Source: Struthio camelus (Eukaryota > Chordata > Aves > Struthioniformes > Struthionidae). Taken from it: DNA of 64,000 bases. The DNA lies in contig NC_090943.1 in NCBI RefSeq assembly GCF_040807025.1, positions 138,884,264 to 138,948,263 of the forward strand. The letters are read 5' to 3'. The notes under the pieces are model-generated. The model was given only the letters and a program-made list of their open reading frames with translations. It ran no database searches and was not told the DNA's origin. The position numbers were made by a program, and so were the translations under genes. Positions 1-12,329 of this stretch are shown piece after piece; position 1 is the stretch's first letter, and every line of letters begins with the position of its first letter.

Positions 1-20
1 ATTAAACATATTTCTCTGGG

Positions 21-110
21 GTTTTTTTGTTAGTTTTTTTTTTTTTGTGTGTGTGTGTGTATGTGTGTGTGTGGTTTTTTTTGTTTTTTTGTTTTTTGTT
101 TTTTTTTTGT
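21..110. repeat. T-rich and GT simple repeat
   Basis: T runs broken by single G, with a (GT) run from about 47 to 73. Simple sequence only. Confidence 0.9.
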
Positions 111-3100
111 GAAGGAAATCTGTCCATAGCCTGATCATCTTTGGACTGTGAGCCTGTCACAGTCAGAAATAGGTCTTTATATTCCTAACAAAACAGTAAG
201 GTAAAACATATCAAATTAGTTTTAAAAGTGGGGATTTGAGGCATAGTACAAATTAAGTGACACAAGTGCTGCTGAAGTGATGCTGAGAATCGAATCTAGA
301 ATCTCAAACGTTAGTCTGACGGCTGAGTCGCTTGCCTTCTTACTCCCAGAGTTAATCCTCAGTTCCATCGGTGTACAAATTTTGTTTTATAATCAATGAA
401 CTTGCATGTCTATATCCCCTATTTGAAATATAATTTTTTTCTAATAATTTTGAGCAAGACTCCCTGTTGTATTGCAGCAGATAGCTGACAGTATTCTTTA
501 AATTCTATTATCTCAGCAAAGTTTATCAAAAGATTTTTGAAAAATAATAATTTCAATTTGCGTAGGGTAACTTTGTATAAGCCCACTATTTTGAAAGAAG
601 CACAATTCAGTTTCAAAATATCTTCATTTTCAAACAAAAAAAATTGTATTTTGAATATTTAAGGTAATTCTTAATGATAGCAGAAAAAAAAAGTATTACT
701 GTCAAAATACCAGGGATCCAAGCAGGCCAGCTTACTTTAGCTTTGGGCATCATTCATTTTGTGAAAACTCAATAAATTTTTAATGCAGCTAGTGTGTGGT
801 CCTTCTTAGAGTATTGCAGGACAACAGAGATGAGAAGACTTGTTTTATTTCCTACACCAGAAGTGATTCTGCATCTAAAGGTGTCATTGTAGAATACAAA
901 TAAAAAACATCATTAATTCTTACGACATGACTGTACTTGTTAAAGTAAAGCAAAATGTTGTAGCAATGATGGCATCCTTAGACCAAGGATGTAAGAAGGC
1001 TTATTCAGAGAGGTAGTATCTTTTGTTTGACCTACTCATTCAACTGGGAATAGTAAATAAGCTTTCATGTATGTGATACCTTTGCTCAGTTATAAATAAG
1101 TGAAATGAGGAAACTGTTGCAAACGTAAGCACTTAAGATGAAGGCAGAGTATAAAAATGCAGTGGCATCTCCGAAGTTTCAAATTCAATCTGCTCTGTAA
1201 AGTGATTAACAAAGAATGATGATACATGCTGTGTTGGCTCAAGAGAGCAGCTGTTTGCCCGTGTGGGTGAACGCTTAATGCATTCTGCTCATGACACCTC
1301 TGAAGAGCTAATGCAGGCAAAGGCACGCAAGCTGGATTTTACTAAGGTATGAGCATTTTCAGCCAGATTGAATAGTAATTCTGACTGCAAATGTATTTCA
1401 CACAAGCTCAGAAGAACAGCTGGGCTGGTTCACAAAACACATAAGTTGAAAATATTGAGATCTATCAAGGGTATTTTTGATTCACTGAATCACAGGAGTC
1501 TACCCTGAATTTCAGATCCCAAAGGTTTGTTGGTAATTAAACTCCAAAATATATATCTATTAATTTTGAAAGTATTCTGTTTCATATAGTTATCTTCAGG
1601 TTGTGATTAAAGAAAAACAAAAACAAAAAAAACCCCTATATTTAAAGATCCTTTCGGGGTAGGAAGATGCTGAGGGTAGGTGCAGAAAAGCTGAGCTAGC
1701 AGTCTTGGATGGATGTCACTAAGCAATAGTACTCTGTGAATGGGAAATAAACCAGAGCACATGATGTTACAGGTAAACATCGATAAGTCTAAAATGGTAA
1801 ATGACTTTTTGTTTATTTGACTTAGCAATTTTATTCCTCACTGTCTTTAAAAGATAAAAATTTCTGTCTAGGGAAAACTAACTGCTATCTATATGCTGCA
1901 GGGGTATTTCTCTTCTCAGGCTCTTGTACAAATCACACAATGTTTAGGACTGCATTTTCCTATCAGGACAATCCCATCCCTTAAATTAGAAAATTAAAAA
2001 TGTGCACAGCAGGGATTTCTGGATCTTTTTTGGCCTACTCTTCTGTTCTCTATTGTCAGTAAGCCTTCTCCTTCCAATCCTGGGCGGGAAAGACTAGGTA
2101 CCAAATGAAATCAGTCTCTCATTCTGATATAGCAGATGCAAGATACAAAAGTTCACATTTCGGGCGGTGTCTGCAGATCTGGTTCTTTGTTTCTCCTGCA
2201 CTTTACCTAAGACTATACTGAAAGCATGCAAAAATTCCCTCTGACACATATGCACATGACAACACGTGACACATACAGAAAACTGAACCCTAAAAAGTGA
2301 TAGGCTTTTCACTATCAGTCACATATACAGTTTGTATAGTCCTCATATTTGGTGAAAGGCCCAATCTAACTGGTTACCATGATGAAAACTACATAAAGTG
2401 CAGTCAAATCTTCCCATGTAACTTCAGTACAATCCTTTGCTTAAGTGCTTTTCTTGACCTCAGTCACACACAGACAGACACACATACAAAGTTGTGTAGA
2501 GGTGACTAGAGTAGAAATCTGCTCACTTGGGTCTAATTCCAGTTCCTTTAACAAGAGGACAACCTTTCCTTCCTCTCCTTCCCCTCCGTCCATGCTGATT
2601 CAATCTGTCTCACTTATGCATCAAATGAGCGTAAGCGCTATGCAGCAAACAGTACCTACCATTGCGTATTAGTCAGACAGTTTCCAATAATGTATTTTTT
2701 TTAATGTATGAAATGATTATGTTTTAAAAGGCATATAATTTAAGACTTCCAATAAAATTTTCTAGAGGGATTAAGGAAAAGCTTCTCCCCCGCCCCCAGT
2801 TAAATATGAAGGTTTTTTGAGTTTAGCTTTCAGTATGTGCTAAAGGAAAGAAAAGAGTTAAAATTTTAATTTTTCCACTACCTCCCTCCTCCCAGGAGGA
2901 AGTCAAGATTTCAGGAAAATACAGATGCTTTAATCTGTGGGTATTTGTTTGTTTTTGGTTTTGCTTTTTATATCAAGACAGGTAGAATTATATTCACTTC
3001 AATGCCTAATAGCATATGCCAATAGGGAAAACTGATGTTGTCAAACTTAAATGAAGCTTTTTTATTCCCTTGGTTTTAGTTTTTTGAGATCTAAATAACT

Positions 3101-3671
3101 GCCTCTGTGTATATGTAAAATATTTACATATATTACATGTATGTTACAGTATTTCTTCTGGTCTCATGTTTTTTCAGCTTTTTACCTTAATATAACTGAT
3201 TATTGTACTGAAATGATACTATTTTAAGTATTTCTTTGAATTATAGAGAATGTCTTGATTCATATATATTTTACTTTGCTATTTGAAAACATTATACAAA
3301 CTAAGAGCAGCCATTTCACATAAATTTATGCCAAAGGTGTTTATGATGGCAGAAGTATCTCTGTATGCACAAAGAGGGATTGCTTATACCAAAATTGAAT
3401 CTTCCTCTAAGGAAGCCACAGTTCTGTCCAAGACATACCCCACACGTAATGAGAAGTCAAAAAGACAAAATTGCATTAGGGGAAAAATGATTTATTTGGC
3501 TTTTTCAGTGAATGCTTATAATGACAAATGGCAGAAACTAGAATGAAATTTCAGGTGATCTGCAAACAGTAGAAGTACTCTGAGTGTTAGATGAGATTAA
3601 TTTGCAACTAATAATTCACTATGTTCTAAGTCCTATCACTTTGGCTATTTTCATGAATCTTATTTTTTTCT

Positions 3672-3710
3672 TGTGTGTATGTGTGTGTACGCGCATGCGT
3701 GTGTGTGTAT
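3672..3710. repeat. 39-bp alternating pyrimidine-purine tract
   Basis: TG/TA dinucleotides flank a core TACGCGCATGCG, with strict pyrimidine-purine alternation over the whole stretch. Such tracts can adopt Z-DNA under supercoiling. There is no gene nearby in the window. Confidence 0.9.
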
Positions 3711-6700
3711 TCTTTTTTCTCCTCTTAGCCACTCTGATGCTGCTGTCTGAATGCCTCAGGGATGGAGATGCTTGGGTTAGTGTCAGATGGCATGGGCCAA
3801 GTCCAATGAATGCCTCTTCAGATATCGCCTTCCTCACTCTTTATGCCTCTTAGTTAAACAGAAAAGTAAATGTTAACAACAGTTAACAAGTGCCAATTTT
3901 TGCATCCCATGCTGTTTTACTTGGAAAACAGATTTGAAAAGAGGCATAAAACAGAAAGCATACTTCTCACTTCAACTCAGTCTATGAGAACTGGCAGCCT
4001 GCCAGCTTAGGTATTACTAACAAGACAGCTAGAAAGGAGACTGTCTATTGGACAGTAATACACCTTAAAGTTGATGTAACTCGTATCTGTTTTACAGACT
4101 TGAGAACTGTAGCTTGTAATGGCTTGCAAAACATTGCACATGCTGAGCCAGTAAATTGTTTAATCTTTGCTTTGCAGGCATTCTGCTAATGACAGGATGT
4201 TCTCCCGAGAGTGCTGTGTCTGTAAGCTTACCACAGTTCAGTCCTATTACCTGCATTTGAGCTATTTCAATTTTTTTTTAGTGAACTTGTGCATTTTGGG
4301 GATCAATTTTTATTTTGATTATTATCATTGATTTTCTCCTTTAATGCAAAAAACAGCCTCTAACTTAGACAGAAATAACGTGCTACAAAATAGGAAGAAA
4401 AATGTGAGAATTCCTATGAGCCCAAATTAGCATTTACTTCACAGACAGCTCGGAATATATTAGTTGTCTATACAAATCTTACAATATATATAGGAACTTT
4501 TGAGGAAGCATCCTATAATAAAAAATTAGAGGCTGTTATTAACAGGAACAGTAAAGAATTTTAGATACGAATTCTTCTGTAGATCGAACATTATCTCGAC
4601 AAACTCATAAACTACACCGTCTTATGCTATGAGCGCCAGTGCTATCAACTTGAAAGTACCTTAATAGAAAAACAGACATATTATACATGTTTCAAATGAA
4701 ATCGAATCTGTTCGAGCCCCACAGAGTCTTCAGTCTTTCATCTCTGCTTTTTGTGTCTGCATAAATATTCTTGGAAAGGGAAAGTCAGGCTCTTACGAAC
4801 TTAGAGAGAAAATAATTTCCAGAATAAGGTTTCACTTCTCTGGACTGCTAGGCTTTCGTTTAGAAAAATATGTGAACTAATATTAATATGTTAATATTAG
4901 AAATTAATAAGTAAATTTCAAGAACTTGGTTTTTTTTGTTTTTTGTTTATTTGCTTTATACTCCCAAGCCATCAGTTTCAATGGTTTTTCACTCAGTGTG
5001 TTGTATATTGCAATGATTAACTATAAGAAATTAATGCAGAGTTTTCAAAATATCTATCCTCTTGTGATAACTGCCATTTATCAGTGTAGTGAAGTGTCTC
5101 AGTATTTCATTTGTTCCTTCTAAACCTGTGGAACACTGACTGGTGGTGCATTTCCTTATCTCTTTTCTTTGGTAGCTTAGAACGAAGCCGTCCCACATAC
5201 CACGCTAAAATGTTGTTAGTTCCTTAATTTTAGCAGTTGCCTCTGCGTGTTGTGCTGTGTTATGTAGTCTGACTGGCCAGCCAAGTCATCTTGCTCTGTT
5301 TCCCATTTTTGGCTTGAGCAACACAATTTGCAGCTTTTGTAATAAAGTTTTGAAATATTGTATGCTTTTTGGTATAATGTTTGCTATTGTGTCACTTGCA
5401 TTTTTGGTCAGTTCTTCACACCAAATGGCAATGCATACCTTTCACCCCTAGACATTCACATACGCAGCTTTTAAGATGCAATTTCCTGCTGCATTGCTCA
5501 GAACTGCTTTGTTAGGGTTTGTTTCAAGTCCTTATCTTCTATCAGAAGTTCATACTCCTTTTCCTTATATTTGAGGCCTATCAAAAAGGAAATATTTTTG
5601 TTTCTATTGTATCTACTGTCAAGTTCTATATCCTTTTAACTTCATTTACTCATTGACGTTGCGTATTTCCTTGGCAACCTGTTCTCTTCTAGATTCCAAA
5701 GATCTGTTCTTCTTCCCCCACCACCCATACATATATCTATAGGTATTCTATTCCAGCTAACTTTCCATCTTTGTGGCTCGTCTTGTAATTCTCTCCTGTT
5801 AGTTTCATTATAATATAATTATTAAAACATGAGAGGACAATATTTGGGGCCAATAAGATGCAGGATCTTGTGTAGAACTGTAAGAGCTTTGTCAGTGTTC
5901 AGCAGTGTCAATGAGCTTTAGACCCTCAGCTCTTTAGAGCAGAAACATTTTTTGCTCATGTCTGTCAAGTAGTATGCATGCAATTTGCATAATTTCTAAA
6001 AATAAGCATGTTTATTGCCAGATGCTCTTCTTAGTGCTTTACTTTCTGTTAAATATTTCTTTTAAGAAAACACAAATTTGAGGCCAGATTAATAGGTAAA
6101 CAGGCGAAAATGATTTATTTTTCTTTTTTACTCTCTTGGCATGAGGAGAATCTAAGTAGCCCCTGCCAGCAATATGATTGACTACAAAATTACAGAGGTC
6201 GTTTAGGAATATAACATGTATTGACCTTATCTGGGAGCTGTCTAATGTTTTGGAGTTTTTTAGTACTTTTTCTAAAAAATTTAATAGGGCTGATTCACAT
6301 TAATTTACAAATGAACTACCAAATACTTGAACAGAAATGAGAAAAACCCCAAAATAAGCACATTGTTATCATATAATTTTACTGCTTGACAAATACTGAG
6401 TGAAGAAAAATCAGTGACCATTAAGTTGATGGCTATCCTGCGACTTTGATTTTTTTTTGATTTTTTTATGTTTGTTTTTTAACTCTGGCAAATGAGGGTA
6501 TTATTCTATAATCATACACATATTATTGCAAGTGCAGTGTCTATTGGCACTATATAAGACAAACTCAAGTTCTGAAGTATAAAAATTTTCAGTGTGTCTG
6601 AGTGGAAACTGACAGGAGAATCTAACATAACGATCTGGAATATACATATATATTTTTTCTCAACAGCAACGGAAAATACGTCATGGAAAACTAGCTGTCC

Positions 6701-9459
6701 ACCACACTTAAGAATTAATAACTGCAAAAATCTACAAAAGTAATTTTCCCATTATCATATACCTATTATTCAGTAAACACATGGAAAAGGTACAAATTGA
6801 TTGGTTTATGTTGCAAGTTCTTATGGAGCTACTACACCATGGTAGTTATGTGAGCAAAAGGATATCTTTTATTCTCTCCTCACAAGTTTATCTCTAAAAG
6901 AAAGAAAGATTGTGCAGAGATACAAAAGTAAAAGGCTGCCTGTTCTCTGAGAACTGTCCATAGGAACTGATTGTGACCACTCATTATAGATCAGTAATTA
7001 TAAATGCCTCCAGTGGTGGCAGATGTTTTAGATGAATCTGAATTTCATTTGGGCACAGGCTGGTGGGGCCTGTTTAAAGTCACAGCCTCCTGTTAGGGTA
7101 CAATGTCTCTAGGTGACCTGTCTTCTTCCTGGATCTTGAAACCGGTGCCACTCCATAGTGCCACTCCGTCTTACCTAAACTTCTCACCTAGTGTTCTGAG
7201 TTCTTGCATTTGCAAACTGCAGCTGTTAAGATTCAGAAATGTTATGAGATAAGGACGACCCCTTACCCCTTTAAGAAAGTAATTTAAGTAATCTTCCTAT
7301 TCCTTCCTTCATTTTCCACTGCATATCACACTGTTCACCTAGGCAGCTATGTTCTCTAAAATCTCATATTAGTTAAAGTGAAAGAAATTGAGAACTTAAA
7401 CTACTAGACTATCTAGACCAATAGCACTAGACTAAATCTGAGGCAGGTGTTCCAGAACAAAGCCTGCTTTATCTTTTAGAGTAACTTACTAAAAGTTTGT
7501 CATCAACACAGGTCAGAAAATAATTTTTGTGTTAAAACTATAACACTAATCACTGATAATTAGTAATAATTATTTATTCTATAACCTGTGAATTTTGTAT
7601 TGATGCCATTTATGTAAAAGTACTGAGAGATGTCTATGAACTCTTGACCTTCTCCTTGTTTCAGTTTTCTTTATCTTCTGAACTATATCTTATTAACAGA
7701 ACAAGCTTACCTTTAATCACACTTGTAATCAACCTTTAAGCTTCCTATACGATTCTGTGAGCCTATGCTATTTTTTCTTTTCTGAATCTATTTTAAAGTT
7801 TTACTTTGGTTTGAAAATCTTTTGCTTTTTCCATAGCTCTCTACCTGCAGCCCACGAAGTCCTGGTTTCTATCACATTTCATCTTCCCATTCATTACTTG
7901 CTTCGAATACGACGGCTGAGGCCAACCATTCTCCACTGTCCCTGGTTTGGCCCCAGTGCCAAAATTCTTCTTGGAGCATGATGGATACACCTAGCAAAGC
8001 GGTTCATACTACAAAAGGTTTTCATAACATCAATTTCATAACCTCAAAACATTTAATATTCTATAGATAGACTCTCCACACCCTTAGACTTTAGGGATGA
8101 AACATAAACCACAACTCTTACAAACAAAACTTTTCCTGACAAAGATATTATCCCACTTGTAACAGTTAACTCTGTAAGCAATTGCATCAATGTAAAGAAA
8201 AACCATCTCAGTAGTAACGCAGAATTCAGTTTATAGGCCTTAGAATCTGACTAGCTTGTTTATAAAACAACGGGGCCAGGAACATGCCAGGGTATTCGTC
8301 TTCTAAGAGCTGTTTTTTGTGTTTTTCAATACCTTTCCTCTCAATTTCTGAGCTCTGATTGAAGAAGCATGCCAAAGACTCCCTGGCTTCATTAGCAGTG
8401 GAAAGAAATTGAAGTGTTTTGCCTTGAACAGCACATTAGACTAAGGAACAAAGCTACAGGCTCAAAAAAAACAAACAAAAAAACTCTCATTTTTTAATCT
8501 TAAAGAAAAAATCCTATCTTAGCTGGTGGATGGAGTAAAGTAAGAGGTTCATAGGCACAGGATGTCTTTACTAGAGAATGAACCCAGATTTCTCTGAATA
8601 TTAAATTGTCTTTACCTCTGATTGATGGAAATTGGGAAATGTTTAGCTAGCCCTGATCACATGCAGGTGGATGTACAGACTACAAACCAGCTCGTGCTTT
8701 AATTTTCTCTGGACCTCATCTATTTTGTGGCAGGAAAGAGAAATCAGTCACCAAATCTCTTCACATAGGCTGGTGTAATTGTCTGGGGAAGAGTGTTCAA
8801 TCCCTCCACAGAACCTCCTCGGAGCTATGCCTGTCACTGCTTGTGGGCGAATGCAAAAACCAGTGGGGATATGGCAAAGCAGGGAGAGGTTTCTCTGTGG
8901 CAATGCCCAGGCTCAAGGTAGACTAAGCAAGTAGTTAATCTCCTGGACTAACTCCAACCTCCAACTTCCCCTTTCCAAAAAAACAGAATTTCCACCCAGA
9001 GTAAATGAAGGAGGAACTGTTATTAAACTATTATAGCTTGAAACTACTAGCAGTTTTGTATAAGCAGTCAATGTTCTTGCTTCTGATGTTAGCTTTACCA
9101 TCAGGTGTGAACGTAAAATTGAAGATGATTTCTTTAAAAATCAGTGCAATAAATGCAGAATCCAATTGGATACCATCTTATGCAGTGCTACATCAAAGTT
9201 TTCTTGAGTGAACTACACACACAAAATGAAAAATCATATTCCTTTATCTCTTTGTGTTGCTTTTTATCTCTGGAAATTTTTTGTAATTTCTGTAATTTCA
9301 TACAGAGAAGACATTCTAAAATTGAGAATGCGAAAGACTTTAGTTTCCTACTGCTTCTGCTCTTTTGGGAAATATGGGTCTATTTCTTTGAATCCAGAGC
9401 TCAGAACTAGGCCGTGAGCAGCCTCACTGCTTCTGATTTTTCTCTCTCTCCTGTTCCAG

Positions 9460-9480
9460 TTTCAGACTGTGTCGGAACTT
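9460..9480 (+). other. 21-base segment flanked by strong splice-like sites
   Basis: A near-ideal acceptor (tttctctctctcctgttccag) and a near-ideal donor (GTAAGTCAGT) enclose TTTCAGACTGTGTCGGAACT and T. In phase 0 it reads FQTVSEL. It might be a microexon, the last fragment of an upstream LRR exon of the relic, or chance. No homology is claimed. Confidence 0.3.
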
Positions 9481-10303
9481 GTAAGTCAGTACAGAAGTAT
9501 CACCGAGTCCTTCTGTGAAAGGCTGGTTGTTTATAGGATGTGTTCAGCACTATATAGCACTGGGCTGCTCTGCTTTTTCTGTCTCCTGCCCTCCTGCCTT
9601 TTCCCTCCCTGCATCCACTGTAAACTATGTGTCTTCATGAGGATGAAATGAGGCAGGAGGGATGGATTAAAACTAGACAGATTTAATAAGTTTCAGTAGT
9701 CAGTAGTTTTAGGTATGGAGCAGACGTATTTTATTTAAGCACACATCAGTCCAAAGGGAAATTAAACATGTGCTTAATATTAACGCATGAATAGTATAAG
9801 AATCATATGTAACCTACAGCAAAAACTAGTATGTTACGTAGCTAGCATGTCACATATGCTAATGCCGACCCCTGTTTTTTAATTTGGGAAATCTCTGCTT
9901 ATTTGTTCTCTGATGCAACTGTTGTGCGTTTTGTGTCCTTGTTTATATTTTATTAATCCTATAAAAAAATCAAGCAGAAATGAAAATAACCGGGCACAGT
10001 TATACGAAGGCATACACATATAGAAATGTAAATGTCTAGTTCATTCACTTTGTCCAGGAAAAACACTGTAATTGCTGAACTGATCTGACATCACTGATCC
10101 CAGAATACAATCCCAGTCACAAACTCTTTTCTCATGCTTTATTGTTCCTGTGTTAAAATATGAAATAGAATTCTTTTGAGATTTTTCACAAACCCTCAAA
10201 AAATATTTAGGGGTTTGATGTAACTATAGGCTTCTAACAATTAGCAAGTTGAATGTGTTTTTCAGATGTGCAGCGTTATATTTGACATTTCTCACACTTA
10301 TTC

Positions 10304-10366
10304 TTACTCTCAAACTTCAGCAAATTAAGTACAGCTATTGAAGAGAATGAGAGATTATTGTTTAGG
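10304..10366 (+). pseudogene. PXDNL: Possible LRR exon relic (second LRR), weak
   Basis: One frame reads LLSNFSKLSTAIEENERLLF. This resembles the family LRR that starts LLNNN and ends AFE.LENL.YL, with about four codons missing. The position, upstream of the next LRR exon, is right for the gene order. The expected acceptor AG is absent (a pyrimidine-rich stretch runs directly into TTACTC) and no donor follows. It may be a chance match; it is listed because order and frame fit. Confidence 0.3.
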
Positions 10367-10448
10367 GTATCCACAAAATAATTTTATTTTCATGTTCAGT
10401 GTACTTGTATCCATACAGTCCCTGACCTAAAGCAAAATATTATTGAGA

Positions 10449-10482
10449 TTTTATTTATTTGTTTATTTATTTATTTATTTAT
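10449..10482. repeat. (TTTA) simple repeat
   Basis: Tandem TTTA with one G interruption. A similar tract occurs at 15275-15300 and a (TTA) run at 11816-11843. Confidence 0.92.
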
Positions 10483-12329
10483 CAGTCTTTCACTGGTTTG
10501 TGGTGGTACCGCGATATGTTTTCAATGTTGCATATACTTAACTTCTGTTAGTATTGACAGGGAATGTGCCTGTAATTTTCTCTTTCTGATGTTTACTGAA
10601 GCATATCCCAGATAAACATAAAAATTATAAACTGGAATTGAATAATCTGCTATTATTTTTAAATCTACTTTAATTGTTTCTGGTGAGAAATCAACTCATA
10701 TTATTTTACATCATGGGTATAGTTATGAAGTCATGTTCTAAAGTCATGCTGCCTTTGCTCAGGTTTTCCAGCTCTTTCCAATTGGTGACTGTCATTTGGT
10801 CATAGACCTTTTTTGTCATTTTGTCATAGGTCTTTTTTCCTCCCCCCCCCCTTAAACTTCTCTATCAGTAAGAATAAATGATTAATGAGGAGTAAAGAAA
10901 AAGATATCAGGCCTTCTTCAGCTGGCTTTTGTTAAAAAATGGAATTCATGTTGGTCTCCTCTCAATAGAAGCTACCCAGAAAGAGTATGTATGGTTGCTC
11001 TTGTACTGTAACATAGCTTTAATTTGGTCTGTACTCATCTTGAAACTAATGTAAATTAGTTCACAAGATTCAAAAGCATAATATAGTACCCTTATTCTTT
11101 AAATATAAGCTGTAAAGTATAGAAACTGATATGCTGTATGTGAGAGGCCTCCTTGTCAGTTGGTTATACAATGTTTCGCATGCTGCCTGTCAACTGAAGT
11201 GCAGTGACATCAGTTACTTTGAGGAATAATATAGGTAGTTTCTTTAAGAGGAGAATACAGAGAATGAATGCACAGCAAGAGTACGTTGACCTTCTAGTAG
11301 ACTCTGCTGCCAAATTTAGAGTAGACCCACCGGGCTTCTGCAACACCGTAAAACTGAGCGACTCTTTTGCTCACAGCCATTCTGTTGTATAAAGGTTGAC
11401 CTCCTCCTACTTGATTTCTCATGCTGCAGGTGGTTCACAGGGAGCTCATTTGCAATGTCCAGCTCTCACAACAGGCAAAGGTATAAAAAGAGACAATCAG
11501 GTTTTTGTTACAGCTATTAAATAGAAAGACATAGAGCATAGCTCAGTAAACTAAAGGGCAAAAGGGGAAGTGAGAAGGGTGGGAGAGGACCACGCACAAC
11601 TGAATAAATTGCATCCTTCATTCTGAAATGAATAGAAGATGTGAATGTTCCCAAATGATCAGGATATAATGCACTACCAATGAAAGGCTGATTACCTCAG
11701 AAAATTATTTTTCTTTATTGATACCAATAGCTACTGCTTTTTAAAAAACAAATTTATTGATGTGGAAGATGTGATCAAACAATTGTGAAAAAGGAATTTT
11801 CCTGGGATTGATCTTTTATTTTATTATTATTATTATTATTTTAAAGAGAGAAGGGGGTTTATCCTTCCTTGAAGGATAAATGCTACATGATTAGGTCTTG
11901 TGAAGTAGTTTATTTCTCTGCCACTTTTCATCATATTCGTTGATTCCATTGCTATTGTTTTTTCTTCTCCATTACCTACTCTGCTGGTCTTCAGAGATGG
12001 TTGAGTCACAGTAAACAGTGATGCCCCTCACACATCTCATTATTCCTTCAAATCTCTCTGAGTTTAACTGAGATCCCTGTTTAATAGGAATTGTGACTCT
12101 TAAAATTATTGTTTTTTATATATTTCTTAAGCCGATGTATTCATTATGTTCAGGGGATGTATGTGTAGCAAGCTTTGATTGATGCTATAAATAAGAGATG
12201 AATATTCTATTATTGTTTGAGATCTGAGTTAAATCTTTTAATCTAAACAGAATCATAAACATATAGGTCAAAAATTGCTTGCTGTATGTATGGTCAGTGA
12301 AGAGATGGAGCCATAGATATTAATAGTTG

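Larger units (their letters stand above)
111..10303. other. AT-rich DNA without recognisable gene
   Basis: Apart from the alternating tract at 3672 and the splice-like segment at 9460, I see only short random frames. If the relic's signal peptide, LRR N-cap and first LRR exon survive, they should be here or further left, but I could not find them. A 13-base direct repeat (GTGCCACTCC type) occurs near 7145-7170. Confidence 0.6.
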
